The notes: generated by a model not told the origin, from the letters alone. DNA of 64,000 bases from Parahaliea mediterranea (GCF_017255185.1 NZ_JAFKCZ010000001.1:496001-560000); one strand, 5' to 3'; numbered from the stretch's first letter, positions 48,109 through 58,756 are shown. Numbers and translations are program-made.

Positions 48109-49698
48109 ATGTCCGCATCCATTGTCCTGTCAAAACTCTCCGCCGCCACATCTGACGGGCGCGCGCTTTTTTCCGATATCGACCTGCGGTTCGACGCCGA
48201 GCGCACCGGCCTGGTCGGCCGTAACGGTGTCGGCAAATCCACACTGCTGCGGTTGATCGCCGGCGAGTTACAGCCGGCGGCCGGGCGGGTTGCCGTCACT
48301 GGCTGCTGGGGCTGGCTGCGCCAGGCGGTCCAGGTCGGCCCAGGTGAAACGGTAGCCGACCTGTTCGGCCTGCGCGAGGCCCTCGGGGTTTTGCGGCGGG
48401 CGGAAGCCGGTCGGGCCTCGGTCGAGGATCTGGCCGTCGCCGACTGGACGCTGCCCGCCCGCCTGCAGGCCGCTCTCGCCCGCGCCGGCCTGTCGGTGTC
48501 GCCGGAGACGCTGCTGTCGCAACTCTCGGGAGGGCAGCGCACGCGAGTCGCGGTCGCGGCCCTGGTTTTCGCCGAACCGGACTTCCTGTTGCTGGACGAG
48601 CCGACCAACAACCTGGACCGGGAGGGTCGCGGCGCTATCCTCGAGCTGCTTGAGGGCTGGCGCGCCGGCGCCCTGGTGATCAGCCACGACCGCGAACTGC
48701 TCGAGGCCATGGACGCCATTGTCGAGCTCTCCGCCCTGGGGGTCGCGCGTTACGGAGGTAACTGGAGCCACTACAGCGAGACTCGCGTCCGGGAGTTGGC
48801 TGCCGCGGAACGGGGACTGGCGGATGCACACAAGCAGGCCCGTGACGCGGCCCGAAGCGCGCAATTGAGCGCCGAGCGCAAGGCCCGCAGGGACAGCGCC
48901 GGGCGCCGCAAGCGCGCCCGCGGCGACATGCCACAGTCGTGGCTGGACGGGCAAAAGGACCGCAGTGAGCGCAGCAGCGCGGGCGGCGCGCGGCTGGCGG
49001 AGGATCGCGGCGCGCAGGCCGCCGATGCAGTGGCTGCGGCGCGGGACAAGCTTGAAGTCATCCAGCCCTTTACCGTGGCCCTGTCGTCCACCGGCCTGCC
49101 CGCGGGGCGCGCCGTGCTGCAGCTCGACAGCGTCGTTGCCGGTTATGTGCCGGGCCAACCTGCTTTACAAAAGCTGTCGCTGTCGGTGGTGGGGCCGGAG
49201 CGGGTGGCGATCACCGGGCCCAACGGCTGTGGCAAGAGCACCGCGCTGTCGCTGATTGCCGGGCGCCTGCGGCCGTGGGCTGGCGAGGTCCGCGTGTTCA
49301 CGCCCTTTGCGCTGCTCGACCAGCGAGTGGACCTGCTGGAGCCCGCCGCCACGGTGTTGGCCAATTTCCGGCGCCTGAACCCCGAGGCGGACGACAACGC
49401 CGGGCGCGCCGCCCTGGCGCGCTTTCGCTTTCGCGGCGAGGCCGCCGAGCAAAGCGTCGCCAGCCTGAGCGGCGGCCAGGTGTTGCGCGCTGGCCTGGCC
49501 TGTGTGCTGGGCGGGTCCGAGCCGCCGCCCCTGCTGTTGCTGGACGAGCCGACCAACCACCTGGATCTGGAGTCGATCGAGGCCGTGGAGGCGGGGCTGC
49601 GGGCCTACGACGGCGCGCTGGTCGTGGTCAGTCACGACACGGCTTTTTTGGAGGCGATCGGGATTACCCGCACCTTGGCGTTGGCCCCGCCGGATTGA
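48109..49698 (+). CDS. ABC-F family ATPase (ribosome-associated type)
   Basis: A 529-residue protein with two ABC domains and no membrane segments, typical of ABC-F translation factors. Domain 1 has Walker A GRNGVGKST, signature LSGGQ and Walker B FLLLDEPTNNLD; domain 2 has GPNGCGKST, LSGGQ and LLLLDEPTNHLD. The linker is highly charged (about 240–325). ABC-F members act on the ribosomal E site to relieve stalling or protect from antibiotics. I cannot place it with certainty as Uup, EttA, YbiT or a resistance-type factor. Confidence 0.88.
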   Translation: MSASIVLSKLSAATSDGRALFSDIDLRFDAERTGLVGRNGVGKSTLLRLIAGELQPAAGRVAVTGCWGWLRQAVQVGPGETVADLFGLREALGVLRRAEAGRASVEDLAVADWTLPARLQAALARAGLSVSPETLLSQLSGGQRTRVAVAALVFAEPDFLLLDEPTNNLDREGRGAILELLEGWRAGALVISHDRELLEAMDAIVELSALGVARYGGNWSHYSETRVRELAAAERGLADAHKQARDAARSAQLSAERKARRDSAGRRKRARGDMPQSWLDGQKDRSERSSAGGARLAEDRGAQAADAVAAARDKLEVIQPFTVALSSTGLPAGRAVLQLDSVVAGYVPGQPALQKLSLSVVGPERVAITGPNGCGKSTALSLIAGRLRPWAGEVRVFTPFALLDQRVDLLEPAATVLANFRRLNPEADDNAGRAALARFRFRGEAAEQSVASLSGGQVLRAGLACVLGGSEPPPLLLLDEPTNHLDLESIEAVEAGLRAYDGALVVVSHDTAFLEAIGITRTLALAPPD

Positions 49699-49724
49699 TT
49701 CCAGCGGGAGGGCTTTCGGCGCGC

Positions 49725-50681
49725 TCAGGGCAGGGGCGCCTGCCCATCCAGTTCCCGGGCGGTATCGGCGATCAGCTTGCGCAGCCACTTGTTGGCGGGA
49801 TTGTGCTGCAGCAGGGGGCTCCAGGCCATTTTGAGTTCCAGGGGAGGGATTTCCAGCGGCGGCTCGCGCAGCACGACCCGGGGGTTGTCGCGCTTGAGCA
49901 GGGTGGCGCGGGTGGGCAGGGTCACCACCAGGTCGTTCTGCTCCGCCAGGGTCATGGCCGCCTGGTAGTGGCGGGTGAACACGCGGATCTGGCGTTTCTT
50001 GCCCAGCCGGGCCAGGGCGCTGTCCACCCAGCCCAGGCGCTGCACGTCGTCGGGGTCCACGCCCACGCCCACGCCCATGCCGGTCTTGCTCACCCAGATG
50101 TGGTTGGCCTTGAGGTAGTTCTCCAGGGTGAAATCCTCGAGCAGCGGGTTCTCCGGGCTCAGCAGGCAGGAGAAGCTGTCGTTCCAGAGCGGAATCTGGT
50201 GGAAGGATTGGGGCATGGAGTCGAAGCGGTTGATCACCATGTCCACCTTGCCGCGCTCCACGTCGAGGAAGCTCACATCGGAGGGTGTCATGATGTCCAG
50301 GGTCAGGTCCGGCGCCTGGTTGCGCAATTTGCCCAGCACCGCCGGCAGCAGGGTGGATTCGGCGTAGTCACTGGCCATGATGCGAAACACCCGCTTGGCC
50401 TTCTCCGGCTCGAAGGCGGAGCGAGGTTGCACCGCGCGGTCGATATTGGTCAGCACCTCGCGCACGATGGGTTCCAGCTCCAGGGCGCGTTCGGTGGGGG
50501 TCATGCCGTCGGAGGTGCGCACCAGCAAGGGGTCGTCGAACAGCTCGCGCAGGCGCCTGAGACCGTTGCTCATGGCGGGCTGGGACAGGTTCAGCTGGTT
50601 GGCGGCCTGGGTCACGTTGCGCTCGCGCAGCAGGGCGTCCAGGTAGACCAGCAGGTTGAGATCGACGCGGTTGAGGTTCAC
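49725..50681 (-). CDS. LysR-type transcriptional regulator
   Basis: A 318-residue LTTR: N-terminal winged helix (VDLNLLVYLDALLRERNVTQAANQLNLSQPAMSNGLRRLRELFDDPLLVR), then the two-lobed effector-binding domain (from about 90). The sequence MSNGLRRLR in the recognition helix is close to NodD/LinR-like regulators. It is divergent from the acyl-CoA dehydrogenase gene, and the 170-base space contains a perfect LysR-type palindrome, so it probably controls that gene and itself. The effector is unknown. Confidence 0.9.
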   Translation of the reverse strand: MNLNRVDLNLLVYLDALLRERNVTQAANQLNLSQPAMSNGLRRLRELFDDPLLVRTSDGMTPTERALELEPIVREVLTNIDRAVQPRSAFEPEKAKRVFRIMASDYAESTLLPAVLGKLRNQAPDLTLDIMTPSDVSFLDVERGKVDMVINRFDSMPQSFHQIPLWNDSFSCLLSPENPLLEDFTLENYLKANHIWVSKTGMGVGVGVDPDDVQRLGWVDSALARLGKKRQIRVFTRHYQAAMTLAEQNDLVVTLPTRATLLKRDNPRVVLREPPLEIPPLELKMAWSPLLQHNPANKWLRKLIADTARELDGQAPLP

Positions 50682-50710
50682 GCGGTACCCCCGGCACAGA
50701 AGGCCATTCT

Positions 50711-50725
50711 ATTCACTCAGTGAAT
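50711..50725. promoter_or_regulatory. LysR-box palindrome (T-N11-A)
   Basis: ATTCACTCAGTGAAT is a perfect seven-base dyad around a single C and contains the T-N11-A core. It lies 30 bases upstream of the LysR-type gene start and about 130 bases before the acyl-CoA dehydrogenase gene, a suitable position for a shared regulatory site. Confidence 0.65.
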
Positions 50726-50851
50726 GTTGAAAATGAAGACTATAGATTGGGGGAATTATACGCGCCTGTCTAGAATTGCCAATCCGGCCCGGGATTCAGA
50801 TGGGCCATTGGTTATACTTCCCGACTCAGCTCGCAGTACACAGGACACAAC

Positions 50852-52621
50852 ATGGCAGATTACCGCGCACCCCTGGACGACATGGCCTTCCTGATCGACG
50901 AATTACTCGACGCAGGCACCCGCCTCGGCGGCCTGCCGCCTTTCGCCGACCTGGACGTGGGGCCGGAACTTACCGCGGCCCTGCTGGGGGAGGCGGGCAA
51001 GCTGGCCGGCGAGGCCCTGTCCCCCTTGCGCCGGGGGGGCGACGAACATCCGGCGACCTGCGAGGGCGGCAAAGTGAGCATCTCGCCGGGCTATGCCCAG
51101 GCCCTGAAGCAACTCGGCGAGGGCGGCTGGCTGGGTATCAGCGCCGACCCGAACTACGGTGGCCAGGGCCTGCCGGAACTCTACGCCACCGCCGCCTGCG
51201 AGATGTGGAATTCCGCCGACATGGCCCTGGCCCTGGCGCCGATCCTGAGCACTGGCGCGGCCCTGGCCATCGCCGCCCACGGCAACGAGGAGCAGAAACA
51301 AACCTACCTGCCGAAGATGCACGCCGGGGAGTGGTCCGGCACCATGAACCTCACCGAATCCGGCGCCGGCTCGGACCTCGGGGTGATGAAAGCCCGGGCG
51401 GTGCCCGAGGGCGATCACTACCGCATCCACGGCCAGAAGATTTTCATCACCTGGGGCGATCACGAGGCCTGCGACAATATCGTGCACCTGGTGTTGGCCA
51501 AGTTGCCGGACGCCCCGGAGGGCAGCCGCGGCATCTCGCTGTTCATCGTGCCCAAGTTCCTGGTCAACAGTGACGGCAGCCTGGGGGCGCGCAACGACGT
51601 CTACCCGGTATCCTGCGAGCACAAGCTGGGCATTCACGGCAGCCCCACCTGCGTGATGGCCTTCGGCGACAACGAGGGCGCCATCGGCTATCTGCTGGGC
51701 GAGGAAAACCGCGGCCTGGCCTGCATGTTCACCATGATGAACGAGGCCCGGCTGAAAGTTGGCCTCCAGGGCCTGGGCAGCGCCGAGGGCGCCTACCAGC
51801 AGGCGGCGGACTACGCCCGCGAGCGGGTGCAGGGCGGGGTGCCGATCATCCAGCACCCGGACGTGAAGCGCATGCTGCTGACCATGAAATCGCTCAACGA
51901 GGCCATGCGCGCGCTGGTCTACAGCGAGGCCCTGACCATGGACCTCGCCCACGCGGGCCCCGAGGCGGAGCGAGCGGCCCGCCAGTTGCGGGTCGACCTG
52001 ATGATCCCGGTCATCAAGGGCTGGCTCACCGAGGTCGGGCAGGAAATCACTTCCCTGGGGGTGCAGATTCACGGCGGCATGGGCTACGTGGAGGAAACCG
52101 GCGCCGCCCAGTACCTGCGTGACGTGCGTATCGCCGCCATTTACGAGGGCACCAACGGCATCCAGGCGGCGGACCTGGTCGGGCGCAAGCTCGGCCGCGA
52201 CAAGGGCGCCGCGATGGAGACGGCGCTGGCGGAGGTCGCCGACACGGTGCGCGCCCTGCGCGATGCCGACGACACCGCGCTCACCGCGATTGCCGATTCG
52301 CTGGGTCGGGCGCTGGACCAGATGCGCGCCAGCACGGCGGTGGTGCTGCAGGCGCTGGACGAGGATATGCCGGCGGCGCTGGGTGCGTCTTTCGATTACA
52401 TGATGCAGGCAGGTTATCTGCTGGGTGGCTGGCACCTGGCGCGCTCGGCGCTGCTGGCCCACCAGCGCCTGGCCGATGGCAGCGACAATGACTTCTACCG
52501 CCGCAAAATCGCCACCAGCGGGTTTTATGCCGAGCGGATTCTGCCGCGCTGTGCCGCTTACGCGGGCGCCATCGCGGGTGCCGGGGATGGCCTGCAGGCC
52601 TACCCGGAAGCCTGGATTTGA
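50852..52621 (+). CDS. Acyl-CoA dehydrogenase, DmdC/FadE-like
   Basis: A 589-residue flavoprotein that oxidises an acyl-CoA at the alpha-beta bond. The long form with a C-terminal extension (about 460–589) and the N terminus [17 protein letters not shown] resemble 3-methylmercaptopropionyl-CoA dehydrogenase (DmdC) and related proteins. Family segments: [13 protein letters not shown] (FAD/substrate), [36 protein letters not shown] and the catalytic-base region [17 protein letters not shown] with its Glu. The other DMSP demethylation genes are not here, so substrate assignment stays open. It is probably controlled by the divergent LysR gene. Confidence 0.88.
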   Translation: MADYRAPLDDMAFLIDELLDAGTRLGGLPPFADLDVGPELTAALLGEAGKLAGEALSPLRRGGDEHPATCEGGKVSISPGYAQALKQLGEGGWLGISADPNYGGQGLPELYATAACEMWNSADMALALAPILSTGAALAIAAHGNEEQKQTYLPKMHAGEWSGTMNLTESGAGSDLGVMKARAVPEGDHYRIHGQKIFITWGDHEACDNIVHLVLAKLPDAPEGSRGISLFIVPKFLVNSDGSLGARNDVYPVSCEHKLGIHGSPTCVMAFGDNEGAIGYLLGEENRGLACMFTMMNEARLKVGLQGLGSAEGAYQQAADYARERVQGGVPIIQHPDVKRMLLTMKSLNEAMRALVYSEALTMDLAHAGPEAERAARQLRVDLMIPVIKGWLTEVGQEITSLGVQIHGGMGYVEETGAAQYLRDVRIAAIYEGTNGIQAADLVGRKLGRDKGAAMETALAEVADTVRALRDADDTALTAIADSLGRALDQMRASTAVVLQALDEDMPAALGASFDYMMQAGYLLGGWHLARSALLAHQRLADGSDNDFYRRKIATSGFYAERILPRCAAYAGAIAGAGDGLQAYPEAWI

Positions 52622-52641
52622 AACAGACAAGGGAGATTGCC

Positions 52642-53121
52642 GTGACCACCTTTTCCACCCCCGACCTGTCCGACGCCGCGCCGGAGGCGCTGGCCATCGA
52701 GTTGCCGTTTGGCAACTACGGCGGCCGCAAGCGCTTCAGCGGCGCCGCCGTGACCATCAAGTGCCACGAGGACAATTCCCTGGTCAAGGCCTGCGTGGGG
52801 GAGCCCGGTGAGGGGCGGGTCATCGTTGTCGACGGCGGCGGTTCGCGCCGCCGCGCGCTGCTCGGCGACATGCTCGCCGAGCAGGCCGCCGCCAACGGCT
52901 GGGCGGGCCTGGTCATCAACGGGGTGATCCGCGACGTGGACGAAATCGGCGCCACCGAGCTGGGCGTGCAGGCCTTGGGGACCGTGCCGGTCAAGACCGA
53001 CAAACGCGGCGAGGGCCAGCGGGATATCGCGCTGCACTTCGGCGGGGTGGTGATCGAGGCGGGGGATTTTATCTACGCCGACAACAACGGCGTGCTGGTG
53101 AGCAAGCGCCCGCTGCTGTAA
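52642..53121 (+). CDS. rraA: RraA-family protein (regulator of RNase E activity A)
   Basis: RraA binds and inhibits RNase E in E. coli; relatives may act as aldolases. The 159-residue protein shows the family core: [44 protein letters not shown] and [23 protein letters not shown] at 52642 was chosen, since AAGGGAG lies six bases upstream and the N terminus [14 protein letters not shown] matches relatives; the open frame runs eight codons further upstream. It follows the acyl-CoA dehydrogenase gene by 20 bases and may be cotranscribed. Confidence 0.93.
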   Translation: MTTFSTPDLSDAAPEALAIELPFGNYGGRKRFSGAAVTIKCHEDNSLVKACVGEPGEGRVIVVDGGGSRRRALLGDMLAEQAAANGWAGLVINGVIRDVDEIGATELGVQALGTVPVKTDKRGEGQRDIALHFGGVVIEAGDFIYADNNGVLVSKRPLL

Positions 53122-53130
53122 TCGCCCCGA

Positions 53131-53997
<867 letters not shown>

Positions 53998-54167
53998 CTA
54001 GCAGCTCGGCGGGGGCCCGTCAGTCCCGCACCGCCGCCGTTGAGTGCGGTGGACCGCCTCCGCTATGATGCCCATTCAGGGTGACAACCAATCACGTGGG
54101 TGCTTGCTGTCGCCGACGGTCACTGCCCCGGGCTGTTTTTGGCAGCCTGCCACTATCGCGGGTGAGC

Positions 54168-54737
54168 ATGATCTACAGCGTCGAACAAGGCTGGCTATCC
54201 GGTGCCCGGCGGGTACCGTCGCCGAATTACGGGCCCCGCCCGCCTGGGGTCGAGCCGGACCTGCTGGTGATCCACAATATTTCCCTGCCGCCGGGGGAGT
54301 ACGGTTCCGACTGTGTCGAGCGCCTGTTTACCAACTGCCTGGACTGGGATGCCCATCCCTATTTTCGCGGTATTCGCGGCCTGGAGGTATCCTCGCACCT
54401 GTTGATCCGCCGCTGTGGCGAGGTGGTGCAGTTTGTCAGCCTGGACGACCGCGCCTGGCACGCCGGCCTCTCCTGTTACCGGGGGCGCGAGAATTGTAAC
54501 GATTTCAGCATCGGTATCGAGCTCGAGGGCACCGACGAGGAACCCTATGCCGACGCCCAGTACGCCACCTTGGTGGCGGTGACGCGCGGCCTGCTGGCGG
54601 CCTGTCCGGCCCTGGAGGCGGGCCGGATCGCGGGTCACAGCGACATCGCGCCGGGGCGCAAGACCGACCCGGGCCCGGCCTTCGACTGGGGGCGCTACCG
54701 GGCCGCCCTGGCAGTGGATAATGGAGAATGTCCATGA
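54168..54737 (+). CDS. ampD: 1,6-anhydro-N-acetylmuramyl-L-alanine amidase AmpD
   Basis: AmpD cleaves the stem peptide from anhydromuropeptides in the cytoplasm during wall recycling and thereby dampens AmpR-type beta-lactamase induction. The 189-residue protein has zinc ligands in LVIHNISLP, the WHAGLSCYRGRENCNDFSIGIELEG block and GHSDIAPGRKTDPG. ATG at 54168 (MIYSVEQGW) was chosen; a GTG two codons upstream is possible. No signal peptide is present, as expected for cytoplasmic AmpD. Overlaps ampE. Confidence 0.95.
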   Translation: MIYSVEQGWLSGARRVPSPNYGPRPPGVEPDLLVIHNISLPPGEYGSDCVERLFTNCLDWDAHPYFRGIRGLEVSSHLLIRRCGEVVQFVSLDDRAWHAGLSCYRGRENCNDFSIGIELEGTDEEPYADAQYATLVAVTRGLLAACPALEAGRIAGHSDIAPGRKTDPGPAFDWGRYRAALAVDNGECP

Positions 54738-55564
54738 CCTTCCTGGCAATGATTCTCGGCCTGCTCCTGCTGCAATTCTGGGGAGCCGATAACCCGGTGC
54801 AGCGGGACCGGTGGTTTTATCGCCTGCGCGAGCGACTCGCGCAATACCTTCAGTCTCCGCTGTGGCTGACCGTTGTCGCGTTGCTGGTTCCCGCGCTGTT
54901 GCTGCACTGGGCACTCGAGATCGTGCGCCCGTTGCTGTTCGGGCTGGCCTGGATTGCCGCCGCCGGGTTGGTGCTGCTGTACAGCTTTGGGCGCGGGGAC
55001 TTCCACGGCATGATCGACCGCTATCGCGCGTATTGCCTGGAACGGGACGCGGAGGCCGCCTGGCTGTATATCACCGGCCGCCTGGGCGGCGATGCCGCGG
55101 CCGCCGCCCCGGACACCGCGGAAACGTTCCATTCAATGGCGCGTGAATCCTTGCTCTACGAGGGTTTCCAGCGCTGGTTCCCGGTGCTGTTTTATTTTTT
55201 GCTGGCGGGTCCGGTTGGCGCCCTGGTTTATCGTCTCGCGCAGCTGGGGGCGGCGGAGTCCGGCGACGAGGCCGATAGCGTTCTGGTACAGGTACTCGAC
55301 TGGCTGCCCTCCCGCCTGTTGGCGCTGTCGTTCGCAGTGACCGGTGATTTCGTGCGCAGCCGCGCGGCACTGGGCGAGGGCTTGTTCAGCGGCGAGAAAG
55401 CCTCCGCGGTCCTTGGCCGGGTGGCCGGGGCGGCGGTCCCGGAGCTGGGGGGCGATGTGTCGGGGCCGGATGCCGAGCGGGCGGTAGCGGAAATGAAGGA
55501 CCTGCTGTCGCGCAGCGCGGTGCTCTGGGTACTGGTGATTGCCCTGGCCGAATTGCTGTTCTAG
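54734..55564 (+). CDS. ampE: Inner-membrane protein AmpE
   Basis: AmpE is a membrane protein of the CobD/CbiB-like fold, encoded with AmpD and suspected to act in beta-lactam signalling. The 276-residue product has about four membrane helices; MIDRYRAYCLERDAEAAWLYITG and HSMARESLLYEGFQRWFPVLFYFLLAGPVGAL contain the conserved residues. ATG at 54734 is preferred because GGAG lies seven bases upstream; ATG at 54728 is in frame too. It overlaps ampD by four bases. Confidence 0.92.
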   Translation: MTFLAMILGLLLLQFWGADNPVQRDRWFYRLRERLAQYLQSPLWLTVVALLVPALLLHWALEIVRPLLFGLAWIAAAGLVLLYSFGRGDFHGMIDRYRAYCLERDAEAAWLYITGRLGGDAAAAAPDTAETFHSMARESLLYEGFQRWFPVLFYFLLAGPVGALVYRLAQLGAAESGDEADSVLVQVLDWLPSRLLALSFAVTGDFVRSRAALGEGLFSGEKASAVLGRVAGAAVPELGGDVSGPDAERAVAEMKDLLSRSAVLWVLVIALAELLF

Positions 55565-55711
55565 CACGCTGTCGGGATGCCTTTTGAAGCTCTGTTTAGC
55601 GACCACGGGTCAGGGCGCGAATGGCCGCGGGGCCTTGGGTTGTGGCACCTGCCGCTGGCCTTGCTACACTCAGTTTAGGAAGAGACTACACGGGGGGCGC
55701 GAAACCGCTCC

Positions 55712-57274
55712 ATGAATTTCCAGGATCGCAAGGAGGCGACGGCGCCGTCATTGGTCGCCAACCTCGCCGCGGATTACGCCGGCCGGGTGGTTGGTCTCAC
55801 CATTCTGTTCCACCCCGACACACGCCGCATCGGTCACTACTGCGAATGGCCTTTGACCGGCAGGGCAGTGACCGAGTCCATCGGGCGCTACCACCCTTTG
55901 TTCGAGTCCAACAGGCATGAATCCGCCAGTGAGTCGCTGGCCGAGCCGCATATTTCCCGCGAAGCCCTGTCATTTGAGTACCGCGATCACCGGGTTGTTC
56001 TCGAAAAGATACCTGGCGCCTGCCCCTGCGCGGTGCAAGGGCGTGAATTGTCGGGGCGATTGCAGCTGGAGCCGACGCAGCTTGATCGCGGCGTCACCCT
56101 GCAACTGGGCCACGCCGTGGTACTGTACCTGCGCATCGGCCCCCCGCGCGGCGCCATTGCCGACGGGCCGGAAGCGGACTTTGGCCTGCTCGGCGGCAGC
56201 GCCGCGATGGCCCGGCTGCGACAGCAGGTGGCCCGGGCCGGCGCCACCGACCTCGACGTGCTGGTGCTGGGGGAGACGGGGGTAGGCAAGGAGTTGACCG
56301 CGGCCGGCATACACCGGGCCAGCGCTCGCGCCGGCGCGCCCCTGGTCACTATCAATATGGCGGCCGTGCCCACCCAGCTGGCGCCGGCGCTGCTGTTCGG
56401 CAGTGCGAGGGGCGCCTATACCGGCGCGGCCAGGGCGACACCCGGTTATTTCCAGCAGGCGGCCGGCGGTACCCTGTTTCTCGATGAAGTCGGCGCGACC
56501 CCGGCGGAGATCCAGCCGCAAATGTTGCGCGCCCTGCAGCAGCGTGAAATCCAGGTGGTGGGTGGTGCGCTGGAGGCGGTCGACGTGCGTATCGTGGCCG
56601 CCACCGACGCCGAGTTGTCGGGCGATGGCTGCGACTTCAATGCCGCGCTGCGGCACCGTCTCGGCAGTATCGAAATACAGGTGCCCGCGCTGCGCGAGCA
56701 TGCCGAGGATGTGGGCGAGCTGCTGTTGCACTTTATAACCGGCGAGGCTGCATCCATGGGCTGTGCCCATCTGCTCCCGGGGGTGGGTAGGGACGAGCTG
56801 CTCATCGCGCAATGGGCCGAGGTGTTCCAGTTGTTCGCGCGTTACGCCTGGCCCGGCAATATTCGCGAGCTCGGCAATGCCGCGCGACAGGTGTTGGTGG
56901 CGAGCGAATATGGCCTGTGTGTTCCCGCCAATCTGCTGGCTCGCCTTAACCAAGCGGAGAGCGGCGAGGGCGCGTCGCGGGAACCGTCACGGCGCCCCGC
57001 GACGGCGGTGGACCTCGAAACATTCCGGGCCGCCTATATCGACAGCGGCTGCGAGGTGGCCGCCACCGCGAGGGTCCTGGGGATGTCGCGGCCCGCCGTA
57101 TACCGGCGCCTTGACGAGATGCCGGATCTTAGGCTGGCCGCGGATGTGCCCCGGGCCGAGGTCGAGGCCGCTCTGAAGACCGCGGGCGGCGATGTACGCC
57201 GCGCCGCCCGTGAGCTGGTGGTTTCCTACCAGGGACTGAAGGCCCGCCTGCGTCTGGCTGGAGGCGAGGAGTGA
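55712..57274 (+). CDS. Sigma-54-dependent activator with N-terminal FHA domain
   Basis: A 520-residue enhancer-binding protein. An N-terminal FHA-like domain (about 20–150, with EPHISREALSFEYRDH) would read phosphothreonine. The AAA+ domain has Walker A G187ETGVGKE194, the sigma-54 contact loop GAYTGA at 234–239 (Tyr for the usual Phe), GGTLFLDEVG (Walker B) and RYAWPGNIREL. A Fis-type helix-turn-helix is near 435–460 (CEVAATARVLGMSRPAVYRRL), and a second HTH-like segment closes the protein. The stop overlaps the kinase gene start, so the kinase probably controls it. Target promoters unknown. Confidence 0.9.
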   Translation: MNFQDRKEATAPSLVANLAADYAGRVVGLTILFHPDTRRIGHYCEWPLTGRAVTESIGRYHPLFESNRHESASESLAEPHISREALSFEYRDHRVVLEKIPGACPCAVQGRELSGRLQLEPTQLDRGVTLQLGHAVVLYLRIGPPRGAIADGPEADFGLLGGSAAMARLRQQVARAGATDLDVLVLGETGVGKELTAAGIHRASARAGAPLVTINMAAVPTQLAPALLFGSARGAYTGAARATPGYFQQAAGGTLFLDEVGATPAEIQPQMLRALQQREIQVVGGALEAVDVRIVAATDAELSGDGCDFNAALRHRLGSIEIQVPALREHAEDVGELLLHFITGEAASMGCAHLLPGVGRDELLIAQWAEVFQLFARYAWPGNIRELGNAARQVLVASEYGLCVPANLLARLNQAESGEGASREPSRRPATAVDLETFRAAYIDSGCEVAATARVLGMSRPAVYRRLDEMPDLRLAADVPRAEVEAALKTAGGDVRRAARELVVSYQGLKARLRLAGGEE

Positions 57275-58719
57275 GTGCGCGCATCGGCCGCTACCGCATC
57301 CTGCGGCTTATTCGCCAGGGCGGCCAGGGCAGCGTCTACCTGGGATACGATGGCCAGCTGCGGCGCCGGGTGGCGGTCAAACTCTATCGCTTGCCAGGGG
57401 AGCGCCGGGTTCGCCGCGAGGTGTTGGCAGAGGCCCGTACCATTGCCGCTATCGACAGTCCGCGAGTGGTCAAGGTCTATGACGTGATCAGCGCGGGTCA
57501 GCATCTGGCCCTGGTCATGGCCTATGTGCCCGGTTGTGACCTGGAGGAGCTGCTGCAGCAGGCGCCGCTGCCGCTGCTGGCCATTCTCAACCTTGGCATC
57601 GATATCGGCGCGGCCCTGGCGGCGGTGCGCCAGCGCCGCCTGGTGCACGGGGACCTCAAGGCCAGCAACGTTCTGGTGGCGGAGGATGGCCACGCACTGC
57701 TCACTGATTTTGGCATCGCCCGTGCCCCGGGTAGCCGGATGGCCGCGGGAAGCGCCGCGGCCGTGTCGCCGGAGCAGCTCAGGGGGGAGCCCCTGGATGT
57801 GCGTTCCGACCTTTTCGCCCTCGGTTGCCTGTTGTACCGGATGATCGCGGGCCGGCACCCCTTCCTGGACGGGGAGGAACTGGACGCGCGGCGGCTGCTG
57901 GAGGGAGCGCCCTCGGCCTTGCCGGATAAGCTGGCGGACGGCACGCCGGTGCCCGGGCAACTGCGGGACCTGGTTGATCGCCTGCTGCAGAAAAAACCGG
58001 GGGATCGTCCGGACAACACCCACCGGGTACGTCAGATCCTGCGTGAATTGGCCCGCCAGCAACCCCAGGCCATGGCACGGCACCCCCTGGCGGGCGTGCG
58101 ATCGGCGCTGCGCCGCGAGTCTGAGGACGATGTGCCGCCGGCCATTCCCCGGGCGCTGGGGCGCCAGGGGCGCTCGCAGCTCGCCGATTGGCGGGGTTTC
58201 TCCGAGCTCTCGTTGCGGGACGCACTGGTCCTGCTGCGGCGGCCCCGCGTGCGACTTGCGGTTCTCGGCGCCGCTTTGATCGCGGCGCTGGCGGTCTATC
58301 TGCTGTCGCCGGTGCCGCAGCGGGTTGCGCTGGAGGGGCCGAGATTGGCGTTCGACCAGCCACTGAACCTGCCCGAAGGTGTTTCGCTGGACTGGTTGAG
58401 CGAGCGTGTCTGTACCGCCGCGGCGGGTGAAAATCGCCACCTGCGTTTTTACCAGGCACCCAAAGCCTGCCCCCAAGGCAGCGCGGGCATCGCCGACAAC
58501 CGGCCCCTGCCGCCCGCCGACGAGCGGCTGGGCATGGTGCTGCGCTGTGCCGGCGAGGTCTGTCTGTTTGGCCTCACCCGCGCCCGCGGCGAGGCAAGGC
58601 TCTACCGGCAGGCAGTACTACTGGCCGGCATGCCCCTGTCCCAGTGGTCGGCGGTGGTGTCCGACCTTTCCCGGCATGTCTACCGGCAGGACTTGGACGG
58701 CGGTGCGCACCGAGAGTGA
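57271..58719 (+). CDS. Transmembrane Ser/Thr protein kinase
   Basis: A 482-residue Hanks-type kinase: glycine loop RQGGQGSVYLG, ATP-binding Lys37 (VAVKLY), catalytic loop H126-G-D-L-K130-ASN, D146-F-G148 and SPEQ in place of APE. Arg of the HRD motif is replaced by Gly, so it is a non-RD kinase. One membrane helix (about 329–346) leads to a periplasmic domain of about 135 residues with four cysteines (ERVCTAA, KACPQG, RCAGEVC) that could form two disulfides and act as sensor. The GTG start overlaps the stop codon of the FHA activator gene, which is its likely substrate or reader. Confidence 0.9.
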   Translation: MSARIGRYRILRLIRQGGQGSVYLGYDGQLRRRVAVKLYRLPGERRVRREVLAEARTIAAIDSPRVVKVYDVISAGQHLALVMAYVPGCDLEELLQQAPLPLLAILNLGIDIGAALAAVRQRRLVHGDLKASNVLVAEDGHALLTDFGIARAPGSRMAAGSAAAVSPEQLRGEPLDVRSDLFALGCLLYRMIAGRHPFLDGEELDARRLLEGAPSALPDKLADGTPVPGQLRDLVDRLLQKKPGDRPDNTHRVRQILRELARQQPQAMARHPLAGVRSALRRESEDDVPPAIPRALGRQGRSQLADWRGFSELSLRDALVLLRRPRVRLAVLGAALIAALAVYLLSPVPQRVALEGPRLAFDQPLNLPEGVSLDWLSERVCTAAAGENRHLRFYQAPKACPQGSAGIADNRPLPPADERLGMVLRCAGEVCLFGLTRARGEARLYRQAVLLAGMPLSQWSAVVSDLSRHVYRQDLDGGAHRE

Positions 58720-58756
58720 CCGCCGGAGGGCGCCATGCCACCCGCGGGCCGCGATC

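Noticed and set aside
55565-55711. Sigma-54 or sigma-70 promoter before the FHA activator
   Set aside because: TTGTGG/TACACT spacing is 19 bases and the GG–GC spacing for sigma-54 does not fit; no convincing promoter.
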